Shown: positions 1 to 12,100 of the stretch, piece by piece
How the letters are laid out: the number at the start of each line of letters is the position of its first letter
Position numbering within the stretch: the stretch's first letter is position 1
Assembly: GCA_949752745.1 (NCBI GenBank)
Contig: OX457024.1
Span: forward strand, 107,681,787 to 107,745,786
Source: Protula sp. h YS-2021
Taxonomy: Eukaryota > Annelida > Polychaeta > Sabellida > Serpulidae
DNA: 64,000 nucleotides
Reading direction: 5' to 3'
Translations under genes and position numbers: made by a program
The notes under the pieces: generated by a model
Told to the model about the DNA's origin: nothing
Seen by the model: the letters and a program-made list of their open reading frames with translations, nothing else
Database searches by the model: none

Positions 1-1395
1 GACTACTGCGCAAGTTCATTTAACTTGCGTTTATGCGCTGTAGGAGGAGATTCATTCAATTTTTTTTCAAAAATTCCGAAAAAGCCGTATGCATGACCCC
101 CTAGAGACGGCTCATATCGAAAATAAATGAAATCTGATAAAAACTGTAGGAGGAAATGCATTTTGAATTTTTTTCTTCAAAAATTCTCTCATCGACTGAA
201 AAAGACAGGCTATATTCAAGACACCCTAAGCATGCCTCAGCCACAAAATAAATGATGTTTGATTAAAACTGCAGGAGAAAATGCATTTTGAGGTATTTTC
301 ATCAAAAATTCCCCCCGAAATCAAAAATTCCCCAGTCGAGTCAAATATTACAAGCCGTATGCGAGACCTACCTAAGGATGCCTCATAGCAAAAAAATAAA
401 TGAAATCGGATAAAAACTGTAGGAGGAAATGCATTTTGAAGTTTTTCTTCAAAACTTCCCAAAAAATACAGAAATTGTCGGATCGATTAAAAAGGGCAAG
501 TCGTATTCTCAACCCCTCAGGGATGCCTCAAACCAAAACAAAAAAAAAAACAAAAAAAAAAACAAAAAAAAACTGTAGGGGGAAATGCATTTTGAAAAAA
601 ACTCCCTAAAAATACAAAAAATGCCCGATCGACTAAAAAGCACAAGCCGTATCCACTCACACCAAAAATAAATGACATCGAATCAAAATTGTATGGGTAG
701 ATGCATTTTGAATTATTTTCGAATTTTTTGCTTCAAAAATTCCCCAAAAATACAAACTAAAAAAGCACAAGCCGTATGCACGACCCTTTAGGAGTGCCTC
801 ATGCCAAAAATAAATGATATCGGGTCAAAAATGTAAGAGGAGATACATTTTAAAATTTCTTTAAAAATTCGCCAAAAATTCAAAAATCACCCGATCGACT
901 ATAAAAGCACAAGCCGTATGCACGACCGCTTAGGAAATCCTCACACCAAAAATAAATGACATCGAATCAAAATTGTAGGAGTAGATGCATTTTTTTCAAA
1001 ATTTTTGCTTAAAAAAATCCCCAAAAATACAAAAATTGTCCGATCAACTAAAAAAGCACAAGCCGTATGCACGACCCTTTAGGGGTGCCTCATACCAAAA
1101 ATAAATGACATCGGGTCAAAAATGTAGGAGGAGATACATTTTTAATTTTTTTCTTGAAAAATTCGCCAGAAATTCAAAAATCACCCGATCACCTAGAAAA
1201 GCACAAGCCGTATGCACGACCCCTTAGGGATGCCTCACACCAAAAATAAATGACATCGGATTAAAATTGTAGGAGTAGATGCATTTTGAAACAAAGTTTA
1301 CAGCGAACTAACTAACTAACTAACTAACGGACGCCACCCGCAAACCGATAGGAATACCCCAGCTTACGTGTAACGTAAGCTGGGCTAAAAAGTCA
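1..1395 (+). mobile_element. Helentron/pearl-like element: satellite core plus 3' hairpin
   Basis: Ten copies of a 107-154 bp unit are recognised by TGTAGGAGGAGATGCATTTTGA-like and CACAAGCCGTATGCACGACC-like segments. After 689 bp the copies alternate between two subtypes. The array is followed by a (CTAA)n tract at about 1308-1328, GGACGCC, and a perfect 12-bp stem hairpin (1358-1384) ending CTGGGCTAAAAA. This layout (tandem core, short microsatellite, terminal hairpin) is that of non-autonomous Helentron/pearl elements. The left end lies outside the window. Confidence 0.6.
1358..1384 (+). repeat. Terminal hairpin of the pearl-like element
   Basis: A perfect inverted repeat CCCAGCTTACGT/ACGTAAGCTGGG with a 3-nt loop, followed by CTAAAAAG. 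Confidence 0.75.
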
Positions 1396-1443
1396 CAAGC
1401 AAACGCATAAACATTTTTTTTATTTGGCAATTTTATTTATTTG

Positions 1444-1475
<32 letters not shown>

Positions 1476-2951
1476 AGGCATTCTACAAATTTGAACTCAG
1501 ATGTTTACAGCCCGGAATCTATAACATTTGGTCCAAAGCAAGTTAATTAAGGAGAGAAATCTGCAGGTTACGCCAAAGAATCAATTGTCGCACGCAGCAA
1601 ACTTAGACCAATAATCACCGTAACACTTATCTAGATACATAAACTCAGATAGGAAATCATATAAATTTTACACCCCCCCCCCTCTCAAATCTCGCCTCTG
1701 TCCCCGGCACTGCCGCCAATGACCTCACACAACCCTAAGAACGAAGATAACGCCGCCTTCTATCACAAAACAACACGTTCTACCCCAACCCCCTCCCCCC
1801 TCCAAACCAACCTCAAATCTCGCCTCAGCTCCGGCACTGCCGCCAATGACCTTGGACAACCCTTGAACCAAAATCAACAAGTGTTACCCCCTCAACTCAA
1901 CATTATAAAAATTAAAGCCAAAAACAAAAAAATAAATAAATAAATAATAATAAAAAAACATACTGATCTACCTAACGTCTAAAGGCAATCTCGAAAAATA
2001 AGGTCACTTCTTTTCATGCGTTTCCTCCGAAAGAAAGAACTCGTTCAAGCTTTATCTGTATATTCAATAAAGCAAAAAACAAACAAAACCGCTAACTTCT
2101 GTTCAAAAAACTCAATGAATAAACAAACGCTTCTTGACTTATCCGAAAAATCCGAGTACCCGATACGTAATTTTCGAGACAGCCGAGCGATTTGCCTAAA
2201 TTCGGGACGAATTGTCTGGCGCCATCATGACGTTTCGTCTGGCCATCTGGCTGACGTCAGCACGATTTGTCTGACTTTGAGCACTTTTTGATGTTCACAA
2301 ATATCAAGCAAGAAACGTAATGGCTGGTGAAAAGAAATGTAGCGATAGTGATGACGTCTGCGTGAACAAGCACTTTACTTAATAGACGGCTACCGCTTTA
2401 CCTTGGCCATCAGTTAACGTAAAAAAAAATAAATAAATAAAAAAAAATAAAATCTCTCACGTTGCGGTCTGTTTCATGAAAGGATTACTTTTTGCATGTT
2501 TTTCAAGTTCGAGCTACATTTTTTTAACTGAATAACCCCCTGGCTTGAACTGTGATATTATCATGAAATGTAGGTGTGCATCTGTACTATACAAGTGCAA
2601 GGTAAATTCCAGATAGGAAACTGAGTTACTGTAATACCGCGCGTGAAAGTGTGGAAGTCAGCCATTTTGGTGCTTCGTGAAAGGGTCACCCCGCGCCAAA
2701 ATGTTATTCTTTCATGGAGCAGGACGTCCATGGAAATTTCAGGCTGGAAATGCATTGAACTACGCGGATTCCACGACCACCAGGTGTAAATACCGTGTAT
2801 AACTTGACTACTTTTATGTTTACGTACGTGACCCCCACAAGGTGACCATTTTAACGCATTTAACTCACGTTTTGGTGAATCAACAAATAAACACACAATT
2901 CTCCTCCCAACCCCCCCCCCCCCCCCTCCCAACTCCAACACAAACACCCCC
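1396..2951. other. Intergenic, downstream of zfyve26
   Basis: Holds a (GATT)n run (about 1447-1472) and an imperfect direct repeat of about 50 bp (1685-1735 and 1808-1860, sharing GGCACTGCCGCCAATGACCT). AT-rich low-complexity DNA and a poly-C tract (2911-2932) follow. The zfyve26 3' UTR must start here on the minus strand. No other gene is supported. Confidence 0.5.
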
Positions 2952-3134
2952 TCATCCTTTAGTGTCATTTTTCTCCGCTTTTTGGCGCAACCATTTATCA
3001 CAGATATGCTTGACTGCACTTTGGCCCAGTAATTCTGCCTTTTGAGCAATGGCCTTGACCACATCCACGCGCTGGGTTTTCACCGCAATGAGGTAAGCCG
3101 ATTTCAATTTATTGCATTGCATGTATGCATTTAT
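2952..3134 (-). CDS. ZFYVE26: zfyve26 exon 45 (stop codon)
   Basis: Residues 3169-3228 and stop. INAYMQCNKLKSAYLIAVK equals human VQAYLTCCKLRSAYLIAVK. The end is shorter than human after the final CDKWL (human CAQWL). The downstream 3' UTR begins with a poly-G run on the transcript; no obvious AATAAA lies nearby. Confidence 0.95.
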   Translation of the reverse strand: MNAYMQCNKLKSAYLIAVKTQRVDVVKAIAQKAELLGQSAVKHICDKWLRQKAEKNDTKG

Positions 3135-6100
3135 CTGCAAAACATAAATAATTTCACACAGTGAACACAGGGATACACATCATAAATATGAAGACAGGTC
3201 ATTTAATTTCCAGCCCCTCGCCCACTGACACTATCCACTCCCCACCCCCACCTCATCTCCGCGCAGTGTTTTTCACGGCTCGGTCTTGCATTATTATTCC
3301 TTATTACTTAATAAAACCCACAATTTGAAGGCATAGCTTATTTTCTTTTAGTCATGGGCGCGCAATAAAAAGTTTTACCTTGTTCACATCGCTTCTCATC
3401 AGCCTGATAAACTCCTCCACTTCTTTGGTCATCTGATCCTCCCTGGCCATGATCTCCACGCAAGGAATGATGACGTCATCGAAATGGTGGTCGGTGCACA
3501 GGCCCGAGTCCTTCATGCAGGCGAGCAGCTGGTGTATGTACTGGTAGCGGTGCAGACGGGCCAGGGTCACGCCTGCCCGCGTGTAGATGGAGCCACTGTC
3601 GAGCTTGAAGTCCTGAAAAAAATACAAACGAATTTTTATCAATAATATCATCACACATTATAATATCCTGACAAACCCACTTCAAATAATACGCGCTATT
3701 AAGTACAAACAAGTCACAGTTTTCAGCTATTATACGAAACACCTTGTTATTTAAAATAAGAAATATATGAAACAAATAAGAAGGTAGATATTTTTTTTTT
3801 TTGGGGGGAGGGGGGGGGGGGGGAGTGAAGCACCTTCGACACAGTGTGTAGACATAGACTGAAGGCCGTAAAACCCCTTTTATATTCCATATATATCAAT
3901 GAGACCGGGCATTTTGAGTCTATTCCGGAACAGACTGAGTCCAAGTGCTTTATTTCGCCCAAGAGAAAAAATAAAAAAAAATGTGAACTTCTATTTGCTT
4001 GATCTCATTCTTGTCTTAAAACATAACGATGTGTTTCGAAGCGGCTCTTACCTGGATTATCCTGAATGCCAGTCCAAATCCGTCGTTGACATTATTGCCA
4101 CAGAGCAGGACCTGAAACAAATACTCCAGATATCAAATGCCGCAGATATCAAACAGAGGATAGGTATCAAATACCGCAGATATCAAATACAAGACAGATA
4201 TCAAATACAAGACCGGTATCAAATACTACACATGGAGCAAGCACTGGACAGGTACCAACCAGATATTTTCTTGAACACACGAAATCATATTGACCACCGG
4301 AAGTACTCACCAAGGAAGTGACGTCAGCCTTCATCCGGGTGCTCCCAAACAGCGTCGGTAGTTCCGGTGGCGCCACCTGCCGCGATTTACCCGGCGACGG
4401 TCCCTCGGGCGGGGCACCTGCACCCCGCTCCCTCTGGGGGCTCACAGAGGCCGGACCTGTCAGAGATTGGATCGTTCTCAGGTTCTCGCTGTAGTGGTTC
4501 AAATATTTTGTCACTTCAACTTGGAGTTCTATTGTGTGAATGTATCTGAAACCAACACGCAGTTTTCTCCCAAACTGATTATTTTCAAAATTGTAGAAAA
4601 CCAGATCGTCAAGGCAGTCTGTCCTTAGTTTTCACTGAAATCAGTAATCCTTTATTTTAAAACCATCCTAACGCCTGTGCCCCTTAAAAATTTTCATCCT
4701 TTTTTGTCCAGCCAAAATCTATGAATTAGTAGATTTCCTTTGCACAATATCTGCACTACTTTAATTAAGTTTCTGCATCCACAAATTCTTCTAGTAAAAC
4801 ACACTTCAAAAATGTTCAGTAACAAAGATCTTAAGACGCAGTTGTTCATGTGACGTCACAACGAGGTTTCAGCGTACTTGGCTATTTCTCTGGGTGTCAT
4901 GATGAGTCTGCTGAGCCTCTCGGGCTGGGAAGTGCCCGGGCGTTTGGGCGAGGCGCTGTCATCCACCCACAGGCGCCCGTCCAGGTAGCTCTCCATGTGC
5001 CGCCGGGCTTCGCTCAGGTGCTGCAGTCTGTGGGCACAGGACCGGGCATGTGAGCACAGGACAGGGCATGTAAGCACAGGACAGGGCATGTAAACACAGG
5101 ACAGGGCACGTAAGCACACGACAGGGGATGTAAACACACCTCAGGGCATGTAAGCACAGGACAGGGCATGTAAGCACACGACAGGCCATGTAAGCACATG
5201 TGAGCACATACAAGCACAGAACAGGGCATGTAAGCACACGACAGGCCATGTAAGCACACGTGAGCACATACAAGCACACGACGGGGCATGTAAGCACACG
5301 ACAGGGCATGTAAGTACACGTGATGGCATGTACGCACGCGTTGAGACATGGAAGCATACGACTGGGTATGTAAGCACATGTGACCACCCGTCACCGCATT
5401 TTAGCACACGTGAGCGCACACAAACACATTGGTGCAGGTTAACACATGTTTAAATTTCATTTATGTACTGGGTACCCCTTGACGAATTAATGTCACATTC
5501 CGTTTGGAAACAAATTTATTTTTCATTAAACTTTTGATGGTTATTGACCAAATCTATAATTTTTAATCAGCTTTAAAGACAATTACTGTGACGGTTTGCA
5601 CACGACACCTCACCTGTCGTAGAGGTCGCTGTATGACGTGGCGTCCTTCTGGTAGAAATACGTCACGCACGTCATGGCGGCTCTGATGAAGTCCTACAAT
5701 TGTCATGACTCTCAGTCTGAGCTCATACATTCGACTTTAATGTTTTAGCAGGCCGCTTTTAAGGGCTGTGCCGCCTAGCTACAGAGCGGGCAAAATAACA
5801 ATCACGCCTCGTGGCAAAATGGTTAAAATAAAGCTATTCTCATATAATGGCGTGGACGTACTTACTTTCAATAAAAACTCAGTGCGGTGTAAAGAATATG
5901 TGTAAGTTTTACGTTTTAGCTGTCGGCATTTGTGAAAAAAAATGTATCTACGAATTTTGTTGGCTAGTTACAGGGCAGGCAAAATAACATTATAGTTAGT
6001 AAGAAAAGATATTCTCACAGTGCGGTGTGGAGAGTAACTTGCCTTCATAAATAACTGAGTGCGGTGTAAGGAATGAATCATCTTGTTCTTGTTGAAATGC

Positions 6101-9100
6101 CGGCACACAGCAGTGAGGTGGGAGCTCCACCTGTCCAGCGAGCTGTCGAGGGTAACCATGGCGTCCTGGAGCTTCACAATCTCTCCGCTATGCAAGGCTG
6201 GTATCACAAGGTTCTCTATGAAAATGTCACTGCTGCATTTCTGAAAGGACGAAGTAAAATGTTGTACTCCCAAACAGCGTTAATTCTTGTGTTTGTGCAA
6301 AAACAAGTGTTAGAAGCTCTTAAAGATTGAAGATTTCCGGAACAAGATTGTCTGTGTCCACTGGTCACTGGAACGCGACATGTGCCAGGGAAACTCCGAT
6401 GAAGGCACAAGGATTAACACACCACTAAAACAACGCCGAGAAAAGCGACGAATCAGGATAATACCGTGGGGTAGGCACTTACCTCTCAATGGACGAGTCT
6501 CAGCACTTACCTCTCAATGGACGAGTCTCAGCACTTACCTCTCAGTGGGCGAGTCTTAGCACTTACTTCCGAGTAGACGAGTCCCAGCACTTACCCCCGA
6601 GTAGACCAGTCCCAGCACTTACCTCCCATAAGACGAGTCCCAGCACTTACGTCCGAGTAGACGAGTCCCAGCACTTACCTCCGAGTAGACGAGTCCCAGC
6701 ACTGACCTCCGAGTTGACGAGCCATAGCACTTACCCCCACCCACCAAGTAGACAAGTTCCAGCACTTATTCCCCGAGTAGACGAGTCCCAGCACTTACCC
6801 CCGAGTACACGAGTCCCAGCACTTACCCCCCCCCCCCCTCCCCCACCGGAATATGAGTACCAGCACTTACCTCCGAGTAGACGAGTCCCAGCGCTTTCAC
6901 GTAGAGCCCGCGGCGCTGATAGAAATTCAGCAGACTGGCGTACGTGCCGTACGTGCGCAGGTAGTACAGACACTCCTGCATGCACGTGCTTTCCAGCGCA
7001 TCGTCATCGTGCGCGCCGGGCACCTGCTCGAAAAACAGACCCGGATGTAAACAAAAACAATGACATGTGATGCCATTTTCGCCCATCACATTATTCAGTA
7101 CACGCTGATTGCGAAAGATCACGCTCTCACAGCCTTGAGACAATCCGTCGCCAATACGCCCCCCCCCCCCCCAGCCCGCCCCTCCCAACCCACCCCGACC
7201 CGCCAACATGCAACACACAGGAAATGACAATATCACACACACATCAAAAACATATCAAATGCCACCAGGAGAAATCAATAACCATTTCATTTTTACAAAG
7301 CGTTCAGACACATCCCCTCCTCGCCCCTCTCACTAATTTTCGCACCATCCTTCGAACATTCCTGCTTATCTGTCAATCCTGTGACACAAGATTTAATGGC
7401 ATCTTACTTGTGGTTCAGCCAGGAGATCTTTCACAGATTTCAGCTGTGTTAGAAGTCCAGCAGTCTGTAATGAGAAAGCAACCCGTTTATACGCCACTCC
7501 TCATCTGGTATACAAGAAAACGACTGCATGCGGAAACTTTATTACACAAGAAAACGACTGCATGCGGAAACGTTTCACGGTGTTTCTCGTCTTTCTTCTT
7601 TAAATGAATGAAATATTTAATAGGGTGCGCAAATCACAAGATACCCAGACTGTCAAATTCTCTCCTAGCACAGGAGCTTATATTTTATGGTATGGTGTAG
7701 ATTCAAGATCTTACGGTATGATGAAGAGCTCAGATTTTACGATATGGTGTAGATATTTAGATTTTACGGTATGGTGTAATACTTAGATTTTACGGCATGG
7801 TGTAGAGCTTAGATTTTAGGGTATGTTGTGCATCTCAGATTTTGCGGTATGGTGTACAGCTCCGATTTGACGGTATGGTGTAGAGCTTAGATTTTAAGGC
7901 ATGGTGTCCAGCTCAGATTTTACAGTATGGTGTACAGCCCAGATTTTACGATATGGTGTAGAGCTTAGATTTTACGGTATGGTGTACAGCCCAGATTTTA
8001 CGGTATGGTGTAGAGCTTAGATTTTACGGCATGGTGTACAGCTCAGATTTTACGATATGGTGTAGAGCTTAGATTTTACGGTATGGTGTACAGCCCAGAT
8101 TTTACGATATGGTGTAGAGCTTAGATTTTACGGTATGGTGTACAGCCCAGATTTTACGGTATGGTGTAGAGCTTAGATTTTACGGCATGGTGTACAGCTC
8201 AGATTTTACGATATGGTGTAGAGCTTAGATTTTACGGTATGGTGTACAGCTCAGATTTTACGATATGGTGTAGAGCTTAGATTTTACGGTATGGTGTACA
8301 GCCCAGATTTTACGGTATGGTGTAGAGCTTAGATTTTACGGCATGGTGTCCAGCTCAGATTTTACAGTATGGTGTACAGCTCAGATTTTACGGTATGGTG
8401 TAGAGCTTAGATTTTACGGTATGGTGTACAGCCCAGATTTTACGGTATGGTGTAGAGCTTAGATTTTACGGCATGGTGTAGAGCTTAGATTTTACGGTAT
8501 GGTGTATAGCTTAGATTTTTGTATAGTGTAGAGCTTAAGTTTTACGGTGTGGTGTAGAGCTTAGATTTTACGGTACGGTGTAGAGCTTAGATTTTACGGT
8601 ATAGTGTACAGTTCAGATTTTACGGTTTGTTGTGCAGCTCAGATTTTACGGTATGGTGTACAGCTCAAATTTTACGGTATGGTTTAAAGCTTAGATTTTA
8701 CGTCACGGTGTAGAGCTTAGATTTTACGGTATAGTGTATAGCTTAGATTTTACGGCTTTGTGTAGAGCTAAGATTTTTGCGGTATGGTGTAGAGCTTAGA
8801 TTTTACGATATGGTGTAGAGCTTAGATTTTACGATATGGTGTAGAGCTCAGATTTTGCGGTACGGTGTAGAGCTTAGATTTACGGTATGGTTAGAGCTTA
8901 GATTTTACGGTATAGTGTACAGCTCTGATTTTGCGGTATAGTGTACATCTCAGATTTTGCGGTATGGTGTAGAGCTCAGATTTTACGGTATGGCGTAGAG
9001 CTTTGCAACGATCACAGACATTTACTCGCAACTGAAGTAGCCAATTACCATGTCCACGGAAACGACGCTGTTTTCGAGAATTCCGAGAATGTCAGTTAAC

Positions 9101-12100
9101 ACCTTGGAGCCGCTCTGTGGTTGGTTCTTGTCTAGCGGAGCCTGAAACACCAATCATATAATCCATCACAAACCCTTCGTCAAAAACCAGAGATTCTTCT
9201 TGTTCCTTTTTTATCTTTGGTTGGTTTTTTTTTTTCAAGCAAACTATAGGCACATAACGAGAGTGGTATGCTTGGGGAGGTCCAGTAATATAGATTTAAA
9301 AAAAAAGAAAAAAAAGACCTTCTCCAGAAAAATATTGCGACCAGTTTCCGAAAGATGACAAATAGAACATTTTAGCATTTCTGCTGCGCATCACAAAGTT
9401 CCTTAGTTTATGGACAAAGATTAAAAAATTCGGTAAAATACGGAGTAAGATACGACAGATAAATGCCGGAAACTAGTTTATGAATTCTCCCTCTCCCCCT
9501 CTCCCCGTCCCTCCCCCACCCCTACGTTGTCACAGACGGGGCAGAACATCCAAACCTTCTTTTAGAAGTGCTCGACAATTCCCCTTATCCCCGCCCTCAA
9601 CCCCCCCCCCCCCCCCCCTCCTCCACTAATCTCCTCCAAGGTCTACTCCGAAATGCCGCGATACCTTGAGACATCTCGCGAACTTCTCCCTGGCCGCGGG
9701 CAGGTCACCGTAGCACAGAAGCGCCTTGCCCCAGGCCACCCACACCCCGGCCGCGTCAATGCCGCACTTAGTGGAGACGTCCTTGGCCAGCTCCCAGTGC
9801 TCGCTCTCAATCAGTTTATCCCGCAAACGCCTGTGGGGATTACCACGCACACTTCTGTACTGCTGTTAGCATTACCGTAATTTTTTTAAAACCCACGACT
9901 ATGTCTATGGATATGCAGTATTTAACTGAAAATTTGAACCGCTTGAAAGAAAATGAAGGCGCCAATAACAAACTTACGGGACAACGAAATGACAAATCAG
10001 CACCAACTATACCATGGTGGAGAGCCGAGGGATCGAAGACGGGAGTACGGGTGGGGGCTAGGGAAGGGGGGACGGGGGTAGGTGGGGTGGAATTACGTTC
10101 AATAAGAAACTGCTGAGACAAGGAAATGACACACCAGTACCAACTATACCGAGGGATCGGGGGGGGGGGGAGTGGGGGTTGAGGGGGAGGAGGTGAGTGC
10201 GAGGAGATGAGGAGGGGGGCTGGGAAGGAGTGTGGGGGAGGGGGGAGATGAGTGGGGACTAGGGAGGAGTGGAGGAGATGAGTGGGGACTGGGGAAGAGT
10301 GGGGGAGATGAGTGGGGATTAGGGAGGAGTGGGGGGAGATGAGGGGGGCTGGGGAGGAGTGGGGGGAGATGAGTGGGGACTGGGGAGGAGAGGGGGAAAT
10401 GAGTGGGGGCTGGAAGGAGAGGGGGAGATGAGCGGGACTGGGAAGGAGTGAGGGGAGATGAGTGGGGCTGGGGAGGAGTGGGGGGAGATGAGGGGGGGCC
10501 GGGAAGGAGTGGGGGAGACGAGTGGGGGCTGGGGGGGACTGGGGGTAGATGAGGGGTTGGGGGACGTGAGCTCTGACCTGAGCACGTCCATGCGTGTCAG
10601 CTGCTGGATGGAGGGAATGTAGGCCACGTTGCTGGCTACGAGCAGATCGACGATCTTCACCCTATCTAGATAGAGCTCGCACTTGCTGATTCCCGTGACG
10701 TCACCGATCCTGTCAAACTTGACCTTGGCGTTAAACAACAGGTTCTTCATCATGCTGTTAATGAATAAAACATGGCGCTTGATCATGGCACTGATTTGTG
10801 TTTCAAAAGAACATCTTTTAAATTAAAAACAGTCTATTCGAACAAGCATAAGACTAACCCGGGACCGCCTTAAAATTGTACAAATGCCATAATGCAGCAG
10901 TAATGATTGCTCTTTTATTTACATCTACCTGTTTAACATTTAAAGATGATCAATTTTACATTGTTCATCCCGAGAAAACGATCAGTTTTTATTGCACTTC
11001 AGACTTGACAAAAACGTATGTGCAAAGTGTCCCATCTCGGTAAGATCAAATTTTACCTCTCCCTAACGAAGCAATCGGCTCGTGAGCGACATACCTGATT
11101 ACTAGACCATAGTCCACTTCTGGGTTTTTCACCCCGGGAGCGATGGGCTGTAGATACGTGGAGATTTGATCACACATCTGCAGCAACACGTCGCCGCACT
11201 GCCTCGCGTCGCTGTGCAGATCCAGGATGGAGAGACACAAAGACGCGCTCGGCGCCTGGCGCGGAGTAAACAAAAATACAGGTGACATATCACGTGATTC
11301 ATCATGTCAACAAATAACAGACACGTGACATATCACGTGACACATCACGTCAACAAATAAACAAAACACAATGTGACTCATCATGTGACGCATGCCAACA
11401 AGCTTTTAAAGACACAGCACGTCAACAAGTAAACAAGACACTTGACATACCACGTGACGCATCACGTCCACAAGTAAACAAAACACACGTGGCGTATCAT
11501 GTGACGCATCCCGTCGACAAGAAAACAAACACGCGTGACACACCGTGACGCATCATGTGCAAAGCATAGGATCGGTACTTAAAAGTCAATACCAGTGCAA
11601 TCGTGTAGTGTAAAAGATAGCTTAACTTTTCAACCAAACTGTTTTAAAATACATAATATCTGCACCGTCTTAACCGCCCAACATGACCAAAAACGAAGAA
11701 AGCTCACCAAAAGAGTATTCGAAAACATCGTATTCTATTCGACAAAGCATGACGTGTTACATCCACTTCATTTGCCATAATTTTCTAAAAGGAATAGTTA
11801 TAATTTTACACACCACAATGTGGTTAACGGGTTGAGTTTATATACAAACATGATCGTAATAGAACTCCTCTCTGGTGTCGTCATTCAGGTTTTCGTCAAG
11901 GCTCAGAATGTACTGGTATTCCACGCCAGTACCCGATAAATGCACGGTACCCTGTCCTGTCAGCTCCAGGTTAGCCGAGCTACCCAGCCGTGACGCACCT
12001 GAAATAGAGACGCCCTATATTCTACCAATGACACCAGTGCTAGATTCCAACGCAGCCGCTAGCAAACCTCTGTAAGTCTCCTAGCCAAGATAATTGTTTT

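Noticed and set aside
4959..5419. Long overlapping minus ORFs rich in CVLTCPV-like peptide
   Set aside because: They are translations of the 22-bp minisatellite beside exon 41 in several frames.
6489..7070. Plus-strand ORF of 193 residues
   Set aside because: It is antisense to exon 38 and its donor-site array; the peptide is periodic with the 28-bp repeat.
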